NCBI GenBank assembly: GCA_963971285.1
Contig: OZ020248.1
Coordinates: 19,427,873-19,491,872 of the forward strand
Reading direction: 5' to 3'
Length of the DNA: 64,000 bases
DNA from: Astropecten irregularis
Lineage: Eukaryota > Echinodermata > Asteroidea > Paxillosida > Astropectinidae
Numbering within the stretch: position 1 is the stretch's first letter; each line of letters begins with the position of its first letter. The notes under the pieces are model-generated. The model made no database searches. It was not told the origin of the DNA and saw only the letters and a program-made list of their open reading frames with translations. Of the stretch, positions 10,935-21,306 are shown in pieces. The translations under genes and the position numbers were made by a program.

Positions 10935-12205
10935 GCAATGTCTGGATAGATCAACTGAACCGAATCTTTGAGGACTCGAAATCCCTGATCATCAGCGAGA
11001 TCCACAAAGGGGTGGAGATCTTTGACAAGACCAAGCCAACCTGCCTCGCCACCGATTGGAGCAAGGATGGCATCGGATTCTGGCTACTCCAGAAGCACTG
11101 CACCTGCCCTTCCACCAAGCCCTTCTGCTGCAAGACTGGCTGGAAGATCACGCTTGTCGGGAGTCGCTTCACGTCTGGGGCAGAGTCACGGTATGCCCCA
11201 GTGGAAGGAGAAGCACTCGCAGTCGTTGATGCGCTCGACAAGGCACGCCACTTTGTCCTTGGCTGCTCTGACCTCATCGTGGCCGCTGATCACAAACCCC
11301 TCCTCAAGATATTCAGTGACAGATCCCTTGACGACATACCGAACCCTCGTCTCCGCAACCTCAAAGAGAAGTCACTGCGATACCACTTTCGCATTGTCCA
11401 CATACCTGGAGTGCGCCATGCCGCAGCGGATGCAGTCTCCCGCCACCCGGTTGGTGAGCCCAAACCAATGCATCTCCAGGATGACGTGGCAACCGTTCTT
11501 CACCCCTCCAATCAGCAAGGACTACCACGTGACTTCCTCACTGCCCTCCGCACTCACGACCAGAACACCACCGAGATTTGCTCCCAGACAACCTCCCACA
11601 CAACAGAGGTAATCAGGTCCATCACATGGGATGATAACCGTCTCGCAACTACCAGCGATCCCACCATGTCCCAACATTGATCGAGACTGTCGAGGACGGT
11701 TTCCCCGAGCATCGCGGTGAACTTCCCCCTGAACTCCGGCAGTATCACCAATTTCTTAACAGTCTCCCAAGCTTTGATGGGGTGGTCCTCTACAATGATC
11801 GCATCATCATTCCTCCATCCCTTCAGGATCGAGTGCTCCAGGCCCTTCACTCAGCCCACCAGGGTATCTCCCAGATGTGCTCACGGGCAGAATCTTCATT
11901 TTTCTGGCCAGGCATGACACCAGCCATCACTGAGATGCGGGCACGCTGCTCACCTTGCAATCGCATGGCACCCTCACAACCAAGCGCTCCCCCGACCCCT
12001 CCCATCTATCCGGCCTATCCGTTCCAGTACCTCGTGTCCGACTACTTCCACTACCGTGGCCGGAACTACCTCGTGGCTGTGGACAGGTACAGCAACTGGC
12101 CGATTGTGGAGGCAGCGAATAACGGCGCTGCCGGACTCATCACTGCTTTACGTCGCATCTTTGTAACTTATGGCATCAGTGATGAACTGACGTCAGACGG
12201 CTGTC
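10935..12205 (+). pseudogene. Ty3/gypsy pol fragment: RNase H plus partial integrase
   Basis: The plus frame to 11680 carries a Ty3/gypsy RNase H with its acidic residues: CLATDWSKDGIGFWL (Asp), ESRYAPVEGEALAV (Glu), LIVAADHKPLL (Asp) and HIPGVRHAAADAVSRHP. A one-base shift near 11675 moves coding to the next frame, which continues with the integrase H2C2 zinc site (HSAHQGIS...CSPCN) and the first two catalytic Asp positions (VSDYFHYRGRNY and DELTSDG). Similarity ends right after TSDG near 12205, before the catalytic Glu. There is no reverse transcriptase upstream and there are no LTRs. Confidence 0.85.
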
Positions 12206-12241
12206 CCGTGAAACTGAAACAATTTAAAACAAAATTCATAC

Positions 12242-12668
12242 CTCATCCTCCTCAGCATACCAGATTTCCAAGTAAAGTCTCACTGGATGTGTTTTAATCT
12301 CTCTGAAGAAATCATCCAGAGTGAATTTCCCCAACGGAAAGAAAGACTTTATATTCTCCTCACTAAAGGTTGTGACCGCTGCTTTGAGATTTGCCAGTTG
12401 CAACTTCTTGGCTTGATCTCTCCCTTTAGGAAAAAATTCTGCACAAAAGTGTTGATGAAGTGTGACAGGGGAAGTATCACGATGGAACTTCTTGATACCC
12501 CCTCCCCTACTTGCAACAACTTGTCTGGCCATTCTGTCTTTTTTTTTTTTTTTTTCACGGTGCTTCCAACCACAGTATACGTGTACTCGCGTAGAGTTTT
12601 ACTCTCTGTCTTACTGGGATGAGGTTTAGATTTTGTCTTGCTGAGCATTTCCTTCAATTTCTGCACTG
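12242..12668 (-). CDS. Exon-like ORF, unrecognised protein (possible defence/E3-ligase-type N-terminal module)
   Basis: The minus frame encodes REYTYTVVGSTVKKKK, a lysine run from a 17-nt homopolymer (near 12539-12555), then RQVVASRGGGIKKFHRD, FCAEFFPKGRDQAKK and KFTLDDFFREIKTHPVRLYL. It ends at a plausible donor (GATGAG^GTATGA), and a possible acceptor (TTCCAG) sits at 12669-12671. The pattern GGG-(I/R)-(R/K), FFP-G, then R-x-YL recalls an N-terminal module of HECT/G2E3-like and unclassified invertebrate proteins, from memory only. The homopolymer separates two open frames, so it may be broken or misread. Confidence 0.35.
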
Positions 12669-13200
12669 CTGGAAGTAATCAGGTATTTTCTGTTAAACAT
12701 TCACAAAATGTTCACTTATTGAAACACACTCAGCTGTAAAGAAATAAATAGGTGCAAAAGTCAATTTTGTAACACTATTTTGATACACCTTACAAACAAG
12801 AACATGCCCAACAGTTGCCCTATGTCTATGCCATAGGGCATGATTGATTTTCAACAAAAGGAATTTTTAACAAGCAACATATGGCACATGTTTGGAAAGC
12901 ACCCTTTCAAAGGTTTGACTCATCATGGTGAATGTTATACAGTGGTCCTACTTTTGGTTGAAGTGATAGTATACACTGAATGCCCTAATTGACCCAGGTT
13001 TGTCATGTACAGAGACATTGTACACATGGCAATAAAGGATTGTGCCGTCGCCACATCATACATGTACTGCCATACAGCATGCAGCATCTGTGTGTTCCAC
13101 CAACGCTGTTGGATTTCTTGACTGACCTGCGACAGCTTCACCGAAAGCTGGCAAGACTGTTCATGAGCCACCCTCACCATCTTCTCCTTCATGTGTCGTT

Positions 13201-13720
13201 CTACAAGTCAAAGTGCTCCTGGATGGATTCAGAGGAGTGGCTCGCAACCTGAGACGGCTCTTCAGAGGCTGATTGAAGGGAGCGATGCTTGTTGGTGAGT
13301 CTTCCATCTGGAGTCACTGTGCTGTCCTGGGCCAGCTGTTTGTAAGTCCTTGGCAGTGTTGACGCTCCGACTGGCAGTGGCTGTATGACCGGAGCTAGTG
13401 AGGCCAGTGTAACGTTCAACGACTTGTTGACAGGCGTGGTCGGGCGCTTGTTCAGCACTGGGATGCTTGACTGAGATAGTGTTTCTGGGGGCGTTTCTGT
13501 GGATAGTTGCTGTAGGTCTTCGGTGCTCAGGAACTCCTGCGCCGCAAGATGGTGTCGGTAGTCACTTGAGAGTTTTCCACAGGCATGGTGATGTGAAAGC
13601 TAGTAGTCCCTCCTCTTTGACAGCAATTCTTATGGACAGGTCGTTCCCGAGAAAGCAGTAGTTGAAGTCAGGTGTTCGTCGCTTAGCATATGGGAAGACA
13701 GCTTGGACTGGGTACACTGT
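13201..13720 (-). CDS. Unrecognised coding-like stretch with a frame change
   Basis: The minus strand reads RRTPDFNYCFLGNDLSIRIA down to WKTLK near 13570, then continues in another frame as SDYRHHLAAQEFLSTEDLQQ and a Ser/Thr/Pro-rich tail ending EHFDL at 13201. A further minus ORF at 12935-13192 (VRVAHEQSCQLSVKLSQVSQ) may belong to the same locus. I recognise no domain. It lies downstream of the spliced gene at 13840-20836 but no splice link was found. Confidence 0.25.
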
Positions 13721-13839
13721 TAAAAACAAATTGGGTAACTTTTGGGTAACTTTTTACCCAACGTTGGTACAATAGTCAACATCCACATCTTTTGGGCAAA
13801 AAATGCCCAAACAATTATAATAATTATAAGTCAAATCAT

Positions 13840-14069
13840 TCATAATTTAACTTTATGAACTTTTTTCATATGATTATATATATTTGCGTAGTCTTTACCA
13901 CCCCGGCAGCCTAGGGGGCAGGCCTTCCGATTGCTGCTTGGGTTGGGGGAATCGAGGCACAGTTCCTGGACTTTTGTGGACAGGCGTCGCTGCATCTTGA
14001 GAGGCCACAGTGACACAGATTGGATCAGTTTGTAAAATTGATCCTCCATGAGATCATCTTCATCTGATC
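13840..14069 (-). CDS. PWWP/recombinase-like gene, terminal exon: C2H2 finger
   Basis: The acceptor is TTGCCTCTGCAG^GATCAG (exon starts 14069) and the stop TGA is at 13840-13842. It encodes an acidic start (SDEDDLMEDQFYKLIQ) and, at the C-terminus, one C2H2-type finger: CPLGC, 11 residues, H, four residues, H (NHMKKVHKVKL). The entry phase (one base carried) matches the donor of the acidic exon at 14652. It probably binds nucleic acid or protein through the finger. The order of exons follows from splice phase; no transcript evidence is available. Confidence 0.6.
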
Positions 14070-14683
14070 CTGCAGAGGCAAAAGCAAATGTTAAATGTAA
14101 CCACTATTTGTCTAAGTAGATTTGTACACTCTGGTCACCAACTATCAGAGATCGATGAGGATAACACCCTGTAATAGGTGCTGTGATAGAGAGGTTGACC
14201 ATTGATAGATTTTCATCCATAGAGTCAATACTGGCAAACACATTGTCACTCTCACATTTTACATATTTGGAAAAACAATGGACACAGGCTGCCCATACAA
14301 CATGCCCAGAATTAAGAGTTCACATTGAGGCCCAAAATGTGTCCTTTCTTTCTACATGAAAAGCAATTCCACTTGGGTTCGTGGATTGATAATAAACTCT
14401 CCTAAGATCTTTTAATCATGAAGGCGTGACATTTAAAGAGTGACACTTGACAAAACATTGAAGTTTTATGTCAAAGTTGATTGATAGAACAACAAACCTA
14501 ATGCATAAAATACCGGGGAAAACAGAAAAAAAAGATTTGGGCATCGTGGGGTATTAATCATTCATCAGACATGGAGTCATCTGAGATGTGAATGGGGACA
14601 TAGCATTTCAAATTATTGTAATGCTGTACCTCCATCGGCAGTCTCTTTTACCTGTTAATGAGGAATCATCGCACTCTTCTTCA
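14066..14683. repeat. Tandemly duplicated intron, copy 1 (partner 14897-15498)
   Basis: The ~600-bp segment from GATCCTGCAGAGGCAAAAGC through GCTGTACCTCCATCGGCAGT is repeated at 14897-15498 with few differences. Both copies contain the acceptor TTTGCCTCTGCAG. Copy 1 retains 19 bp including the donor (GTAAAAG) that copy 2 lacks. The duplication therefore copied one intron plus flanking exon edges. Confidence 0.9.
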
Positions 14684-14900
14684 GAAACTTGGGTGTCTCC
14701 CGGTTCACTCTCTCCCGGTTCGCTCTCCCTTGTTTCCTCCTCGCTTTCCTTCCCCGGTTCCTCCTCGCTTTCCTCCTCGCTTTCCTCCTCGCTTTCCTCC
14801 AGGCTTTCCTCCCCCGGTTCCTCCTCCAACTCCTCTGTCGTTTCCTCTTCTTGGGAATCCTGCTCTACCCTTTCTTCCTCTCCCTGTTCTGGTGTTGATC
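14652..14900 (-). CDS. PWWP/recombinase-like gene, acidic low-complexity exon
   Basis: This exon is bounded by CTCTGCAG^GATCAACACC (14900) and TTAACAG^GTAAAAG (14652). It is 249 nt, entering and leaving with one base of a codon carried, so it is a symmetric 83-codon insert. It encodes GSTPEQGEEERVEQ followed by a repetitive Glu/Ser run (EESEEESEEESEEEPG) and SEEECDDSSLTG. Its upstream phase does not fit the donor at 15800 (two bases carried), so an exon is missing or the locus is damaged. Antisense serine/leucine-rich ORFs here are shadows. Confidence 0.5.
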
Positions 14901-15498
14901 CTGCAGAGGCAAAAGCAAACGTTAAATCTAACCCCTATTTGTCTAAGTAGATTTGTACACTCTGGTCACCAACTATCAGAGATCGATGAGGATAACACCC
15001 TGTAATAGGTGCTGTGATAGAGAGGTTGACCATTGATAGATTTTCATCCATAGAGTCAATACTGGTATACACATTGTCACTCTCACATTTTACATATTTG
15101 GAAAAACAATGGACACAGGCTGCCCATACAACATGCCCAGAATTAAGAGTTCACATTGAGGCCCAAAATGTTTCCTTTCTTTCTACATGAAAAGCAATTC
15201 CACTTGGGTTCGTGGTTTGATAATAAACTCTCCTAAGATCTTTTAATCATGAAGGTGTGACATTTAAAGAGTGACACTGGACAAAACATTGAAGTTTTAT
15301 GTCAAAGTTGATTGACAGAACAACAAACCTAGTGCATAAAATACCAGGGAAAACAGAAATAGAAGATTTGGGCATCGTGGGGTATTAATCATCCATCAGA
15401 TATGGAATCATTTGAGATGTGAATGGGGACTTAGCATTTCAGATTATTATAATGCTGTACCTCTATCGGCAGTCTCTTCATCGCACTCGTCAGATTGT
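14897..15498. repeat. Tandemly duplicated intron, copy 2
   Basis: This is the partner of 14066-14683. At its far end GGCAGTCTCT runs directly into TCATCGCACTC, so 19 bp spanning the splice donor are deleted relative to copy 1. A substitute donor (GATAGAG^GTACAG, minus strand) would leave one base carried, which suits the acidic exon at 14900, but no in-phase acceptor for such an exon was found. Confidence 0.85.
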
Positions 15499-15543
15499 TG
15501 GTAAATATTAAAAAGCTAGAATGTGTACATTTCACAAACAAAT

Positions 15544-15699
15544 GGGCAATTCCATGGTTACTCAAGTTACACTGTAAGTGATTTTGACATATAGTTTGTG
15601 ATCAATTATTCTTGAAGGGCTGCAGTATAAAAGTATACCTCTTGATATTACTTGTCATGTATCACGTTACAAAATAAATGTCATTCTGTGGAATTGCCC
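15544..15699. mobile_element. Short MITE, 156 bp
   Basis: The ends are GGGCAATTCCA and, inverted, GGGCAATTCCA, about 11 bp of inverted repeat. It is AT-rich, has no ORF, and lies in an intron of the PWWP/recombinase-like gene. Target duplication is unclear (AAAT/AAAA). Confidence 0.6.
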
Positions 15700-15799
15700 A
15701 AAAGAAGGATGAATATAATTTGTTTGGCAAAAACCAAACCAATGAAAATAAAATGATCTTTACATGTCCATCATATTCCTTTTAATTCTTTGTACTTAC

Positions 15800-16678
15800 C
15801 TCATGGCTTGAACTTCACCGCACCTCCTCCTGTTGTAGGTGATCAATTTTGTCTGGATCAGCCTTACTGTTTTACTGTAATTGGCATAGGACTTGTCATC
15901 CACATCCAACGCCTCCAGCTCCCTTGCAATGAATTCAGACAAGGCTCTAACATCACTTGGCAGTGGTAGTGGCTTCTGAACTCCATATCTCCTTTCCTCT
16001 AGGAGGATGCGTGCAACCTTTGTGTTAAATCGCAGGTTCATGAGCCGCAGGAAATCTTTGCTGTCTGTGCGGGCTCGAGTCTTCCCACTTGCCAAGGCTT
16101 CAGCCAACTTGATATTGGTAAGCCGTTTGATATGATAAGACAGTTCCACCAGATTTGAAGGAGACTCCATGACCTCATCATTACCATCACTTTGTTTTGC
16201 CACTATGTATGCTGCTTTCAAAACTTCATCGAAGTACTGTGGTGAAAGGTAGTTTGCCAGATCTGGGCCATCTTGTGGAGTAGCAACTTTGTTCAGCTCT
16301 ATCTTCAATCTGGCAGCCAGTCGCATGACACCGGATGCATAATATTTACGCATCACACGATTGCCAAGGTTGCGGATCATCCACTCATTCCCAAGCGCAA
16401 TGATGACAGGATCCTTCTTAGCTTCTTGGCCTACCTTGTCTTTTTTCATGATCGGAAAGACTTCCTTTATCAGAGACTTACTGGCTTCCCTGCTAATGGC
16501 CCCAGACAGAACCTTTGACTGGATGACTAACTCTCCTTTTTTTGCTCTTGCATGTGGGTGGGAATCATCTTTGGCAACACATCCCTTCTGGTGTCGCAAC
16601 AGCACCGACAGTTTTACCCACTCATAACAACTTTCTACAATACAAACTGTGCGATATACCGGCAAATCTTCGGAGTTT
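15800..16678 (-). CDS. PWWP/recombinase-like gene, exon 3: C2HC finger and N-terminal tyrosine-recombinase-like region
   Basis: The exon is bounded by GCTCTGTCCAG^AAACTCC (16678) and CCATGAG^GTAAGT (15800), a consensus donor. It opens with a C2HC finger (VCIVESCYEW...LLRHQKGC), then a long helical region with DPVIIALGNEWM, YLSPQYFDEVLKAAY, KDFLRLMNLRFNTKVARILL and, at the very end, KLITYNRRRCGEV. From memory this matches an uncharacterised fish/invertebrate family whose next segment carries RLRK...GH...HR-YYRLP, the C-terminal tyrosine-recombinase signature; the Arg in NRRR-GEV would be the first catalytic Arg. That C-terminal half is not seen downstream. Incoming phase matches exon 2 exactly. 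Confidence 0.65.
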
Positions 16679-18490
16679 CTGGACAGAGCAAAACCTGATT
16701 ATTAAAGATCCATCATCGTCATACGACGTTTTGTGTGTGTTTCCTGTTTGCATGCTGTCCAAAAGTTTCAAAGAATCAGGATTTCACCTTGTCATACTGT
16801 GTTGCATTAGGCCTATAGATTTTTACATGCATTTGAATTTATATCAAATGTATATGTACAACGCACATGGTGAGAAATCATTTGTTTGTTAATTGAAATT
16901 GTGGGTGGGTGGGTGTGTGGGTCAAACCATTTTAAAAAAAAAGTCGAAATTCAAAAACATTGAACATTTTGAGTGGCCCCTTATGTGACTAATAAGAACA
17001 AAAGTTTCTTACTGTTTTGTTCTTTGTAGTTACATGTATTTAAGTGCTACCATGTTAAAACTTGGCTATTTGAACACAAATGGGGCAAATCTGTCTTCAA
17101 TATCTATGTTCTGTGTTCCATAATTTCAAATATTCCTCAAATAGTGAACGCTTTGAGAGGGCTAATTTGTCTTTTTTCAGAAAATATTATTAAAAAAAAA
17201 AAAAAAAAAAAATCTGTGGCCCCTGTGGGAATTTCAAAATGTACAAATACCATGCCAAATAAACAAAACTTGGCAGATGGTTACTGAATACATTCAATAT
17301 GAACATAACTTTATGGATTACTCCTACAAGACTTGAACAAAAATACCTTAATCACAATTGTAATCAACGCTGCGCAGAAAATTATGATGAATAATTCTTT
17401 TTTGGTGACTCATAACAAAGACCAAAAATATATAAAAATTAAAAGCCACCTGATTTTACATCAAACAGCCCTGATTGAAATCATGAAATTTGTTTTAATT
17501 TCAGGAAATCATGATTTTTAACGGACTTAATCTCTTTGAACAGTCATAATGTGCTCTGGCTGTTTAATTTTCAAAATGGCTATGCATTTTTTTAACTTGA
17601 AAATGAACATGAAATCAAGTTTTGAAATTTAATATAGAAGGACATCTACATGAATGTACATCTATGTACAGGTGCATATAAAAAAATGAACATACGTACA
17701 TGTACATGTAAATGTAAAAGTCTTTCTAATGGCAATACAGTGCATTGTAAATGATAGAACAATAACTGTAACAATGGATTAAAAAATTGCAAACATGGAA
17801 ATTTAAAAGAAATCAAACTATTCAACTTGGATTTCAAATAATAACATATTAACACGAAGTAACAAAATTATCAACACAATCTTGTTGATATTACATGTAC
17901 CTTTACCGCCTTCAATAAGAATTTGATCATTTGGACCAAATTTCTTTATGCTGCTCACTACAGTTTTGACTCTGTGTGGGATTGAGAAGCATCTTGTTTA
18001 TAAACTACATTATGAAAATATGTCCTGTTTTTTTTTCAGTCTTCCAGACTTTCAAGCTTGGCAAAAATGAGCAGGTTTGAGTCAGGTGACTGCATATAAT
18101 TTTGGAAATGTTGAGAAAATATTTTAAATATCATTTAAAGAATCTGGTAATTTCACAAAGGGTGACACCTGACCATTATGTCTGACATGTCTGCAATAGT
18201 AAACAGGAAGCAGCCAATGACGAAAAAAATGTTTGGCCACATGTACATGTAATCAAGCGCTGAGGTATTTCTGATGTTTTGTAAATTATTTGTCCCATTT
18301 AAATGCATGATTAACTCAAAGATCACATAAACATCTACATGTACATGTATAGGCTTATTGTTTATAATTTTGGTTTCATTTTAAGGTTTTCAAAAAATTT
18401 TGTTTCTTCTTAATATTTGAAATGCATAAACTTTACAATATTTGGTCCTGCTCGTTTCTATAGGCCTATGTAAAGAAGCATTATACTTAC
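16679..18490 (-). other. Intron 2 of the PWWP/recombinase-like gene
   Basis: AT-rich sequence with no coding signal, an A-run at about 17190-17211, and ACATGTACATGTA-type repeats near 17690-17710 and 18240-18350. It lies between the donor at 18490 (GTAAGT, minus) and the acceptor at 16679. No transposon ends were recognised. Confidence 0.5.
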
Positions 18491-18602
18491 ATAGAGTCTT
18501 CATTGAAAAATCCACAGGTGCACCGTCGTCCCCGGCTCTCAAAGGCTTCAATTTTTCCTGGCCACATAATGCCTTCCACTCGCACCCACACTGTATCACC
18601 AA
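18491..18602 (-). CDS. PWWP/recombinase-like gene, exon 2: PWWP-like module
   Basis: The exon is bounded by TTTATGAATACAG^TTGGTG (18602) and GACTCTAT^GTAAGT (18491). The 112-nt exon read in the phase set by exon 1 gives VGDTVWVRVEGIMWPGKI followed by EAFESRGRRCTCGFFNEDS. GD-x-VW...G-x-x-WPG-x-(I/V) is the PWWP (Royal family) signature, with WP here for the aromatic core. PWWP modules bind methylated histone tails and DNA. Phase 1 in and phase 2 out both match the neighbours, which is strong support for real splicing. It is too short to be visible as a long ORF. Confidence 0.7.
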
Positions 18603-18741
18603 CTGTATTCATAAACATGCAATTCTAAATTAAGAACTTATTCAGTTAATGCGTGTGCACCTAACAGTTTAACAAAAGAAATGTACATTTATTTGTATAA
18701 TAGGGCAATTTTCACACCTACTCCAAACATGTGTTATTATA

Positions 18742-18922
18742 CAAAATATTGAGTAGCTCAGACACGTAGTCAGAGTGGAATGAGAGGAATATTATCACTC
18801 GGTAAAATTTGGAATGTATACCATTTTACATGTTTTACAAGGCCAAGCTTACTGAAATGGTACAGGCTGGATTTTACTGAGCGATAATATTCCTCCCAAT
18901 TGAAACCCACTCAATATTTGTT
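18742..18922. mobile_element. Foldback/MITE in intron 1
   Basis: Inverted arms: AAATATTGAGT with ACTCAATATTT outside, and GGAATATTATCACTCGGTAA with the near-inverse of TTACTGAGCGATAATATTCC inside. No ORF. Confidence 0.55.
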
Positions 18923-19202
18923 TGAATACAAAATGACATTTGGTGTGTTCAAAATAAGCTAGGGTAACTGAGCAGGCCATAAGCTGATGTGTCCATATCG
19001 ACATTTTGTATGATGTGTTCGTAGTGCATTTTGCATATTAAAGGGCATCCCTATTTAATTATATGGTTCTCATTTCCGACCGACTTTTATTTTTGGCTCC
19101 TACCGGGGAATTTTCTTTTTTACATGTGTGCCACTGACCTTGTCTGGAATTTCCTAGCAAGATATAGCAAAAATTATCACCTAAGGGGGGCAACTTTACA
19201 TA

Positions 19203-20659
19203 CCGTAAAGTGCCATGTATACGGCGCACTTTTTTTCACCTCGGCAAAAATCAAAAGTTGGGGGTGCGCCGTATACATGGGTACAGCCCGCTGGCGGTCT
19301 CGAGAGAGTGGGTTGTGATCATTGCGCCGCGCCTAGTTAAAGCATGTGATGCACCGGCAGCAACAGTAACCAATTAGCACGATGTCTGACTGAAAATTGA
19401 GCGAATGATTCATGAAAAATACCACTTAAAAAATCTAATATTTCCGACTCTTGCGATTGGCCAAGGAAAACTGAAGTGCAAAAATCGATAAGGGTTAGGA
19501 CTAGAGACACCGAAAATAGCGTGCGAAAACACGGTTGGAGCGCCGTAATGTGCACGCGACGACGGGCGAGTGGACACTTGCATTTACATTACAGTAAGTG
19601 CAATCTCCGGGCCGTGACGGTCTGATCGTTGGACTATGGTCGGACGTACATATTTCATTTAAGAATGTCGTGATTGTTCAATAAATTATCAAACCTGTGT
19701 CTGGAGTCATTATTTCAATCAACAATAGTGACGTTTCCATTGGGAAATATCCTTATCCTCATGGGTAAAAACGTCAAGTTCGCGACAGCGTTTCGCTGCA
19801 ACGTGAACCGCCATTTTGATTTGTTCTAATGTAAAGATGACAATTTGTAAAGCGCGCACAGATCGTCTAGCCAATCACAAAATTCACTCGCGCTATTGCG
19901 GACGTAGGATGAACAATTTGAGGTGCAATTGAGCCAACTCGTACGCCGCTAAACCTGTACGCCGACCAACTCGCCGTGCGCTAATTACCAACTCGTACGA
20001 TCGGGTCGGCGTGCGAGTTGGTCGGTGACTCGGCGTATGGTTTGTACGAGTTGCCAGCATTCGTCGGCCCGACCACGTGCAAGTATTTCGTGCGAGGAAA
20101 ATGCCGATAGCTTTGGATCGAGTCGAACATTATGATCATGATAGTTGAACACGCAGCGCTTGCAACAAATTGTCCACTGGCACACAAAAAATACGGAACG
20201 GGAATGTACATTATTGTCCGTTGAATATGTAGACTGCTGAGGAAGTCTACTATTGTGGAGATCGAATACTGTTTGCACGTGTGCACGACAGGATGTAGGC
20301 CGCGCCGCACGCTTAACGATAGTTGCTAGGCCTACATCATGTAGGCCTCCGTACGTACTGCTTTCTGCGGCGTGGCGTGGCGCAGCGTGCGTGACACTGA
20401 CGCACTTCGGGTTGTTGCAAACTCGGGCAAAACATCCCTGAAAGTTGTGAGTTGGATTGAGTAATTCATTGTTTTTATTTTTCTCGAATTTGAAATTCTC
20501 AATTGAAATACATATCACAAATGAGCTGAGAAAAATTAGCGATGCAGTTTTCTATTTTTTTGGGGTCGTTCACGGCCGATTTTTTTTTTTCTGCCGGCTG
20601 ATGTCAAAAGTTGGGGTGCGCCGTATACATGGGTGCGCCGTATACATGGCACTTTACGG
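19203..20659. mobile_element. pogo/Tc1-mariner-like element, non-autonomous, in intron 1
   Basis: The perfect 27-bp terminal inverted repeats begin CCGTAAAGTGCCATGTATAC and are flanked on both sides by TA, the Tc1/mariner target. Second, inner copies of GTGCGCCGTATACATGGG lie near both ends. The GC-rich interior holds a ~130-bp imperfect foldback (19930-20060, CAACTCGTACG/CGTACGAGTTG). ORFs of up to 177 codons carry no transposase motif, so it is non-autonomous. It sits wholly within intron 1 of the PWWP/recombinase-like gene. Confidence 0.8.
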
Positions 20660-20772
20660 TACTTGTGTTAAGCACCCATTTGTGTGTGGGCACTTGTGAC
20701 CTATAACCTCTACACATGTTATAACACGTATGAATATTTCTCTGGTTACAATTGATGCATATTTTAGCTCAC

Positions 20773-20836
20773 CTTGAAATGATGGACTTTTACCATACAC
20801 GTTCATGTCAGTATGAGTCGATTTACTCTTCTTCAT
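20773..20836 (-). CDS. PWWP/recombinase-like gene, exon 1 (start codon)
   Basis: The ATG at 20834-20836 sits in a good Kozak context (GATCCACCATGA). It encodes MKKSKSTHTDMNVYGKSPSF plus Gln and one extra base, ending at the donor TTTCAAG^GTGAGC (20773). Its phase joins exactly to the PWWP exon at 18602 to give ...SFQ-VGDTVW. The short basic N-terminus has no signal peptide. A possible upstream acceptor (CTCTTACATAG) lies just before the ATG, so a 5' UTR exon may exist. Confidence 0.65.
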
Positions 20837-20909
20837 GGTGGATCTATGTAAGAGAATACAAGTTTGCATTATGTGCTTTCATTTTATTGACAGAGTTTTA
20901 AGTTACGAC

Positions 20910-21298
20910 TAGGGCTGTAAGTTTACGGATAATTTTGTAACCGGTTACCCGTCTGTTTTTTCGGTTACGGTTACGATTACCCTCAAAACAAAGAAAACAA
21001 AGAAATAGTAAGTTTGGGTCTTTTGTTTTAGGAAATTGGTTGACAACATTCTTTTTGTCATGACATTTGGCAGTGGTAGACACACATGTGTGTAGCAAAA
21101 TGTCTGGCTTTTGCTTTGTATAAGCCTGCTGGTCCAATCTTCAAATGATTATTTTGTGCTCTAGAAGTGCTTCATATGTTTCAGAAAGAAAAGGCCCTTA
21201 AAATAAACACTTTTCGATTAACCTAACTGGGAAAATATACCCGGTTACCCGCTTGAACGGTCGGTTAACCGGTTAACCGGATACAAAGTACAGCCTTA
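20910..21298. mobile_element. hAT-type MITE with perfect 8-bp target duplication
   Basis: The ends are TAGGGCTGTA and (inverted) TAAGGCTGTA, flanked by identical GTTACGAC at 20902-20909 and 21299-21306. The 8-bp duplication and these ends fit hAT. The subterminal region is rich in GGTTACCCG/CGGTTAACCGG motifs. It lies about 75 bp 5' of the start codon at 20836, so it is in or next to the gene's promoter or 5' UTR. Confidence 0.85.
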
Positions 21299-21306
21299 GT
21301 TACGAC

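Noticed and set aside
10951-11612. Additional ORFs over the gypsy RNase H region
   Set aside because: Shadows: other frames lack the D-E-D-D residues present in the plus frame 10790-11680.
14588-15005. Plus-strand Ser/Leu/Pro-rich ORFs
   Set aside because: They are antisense to the Glu/Ser-rich exon at 14652-14900; low-complexity GAGGAA repeats leave several frames open.
19981-20518. ORFs of 109 and 177 codons inside the pogo-like element as transposase
   Set aside because: No helix-turn-helix or DDE motifs; they arise in the GC-rich foldback interior.
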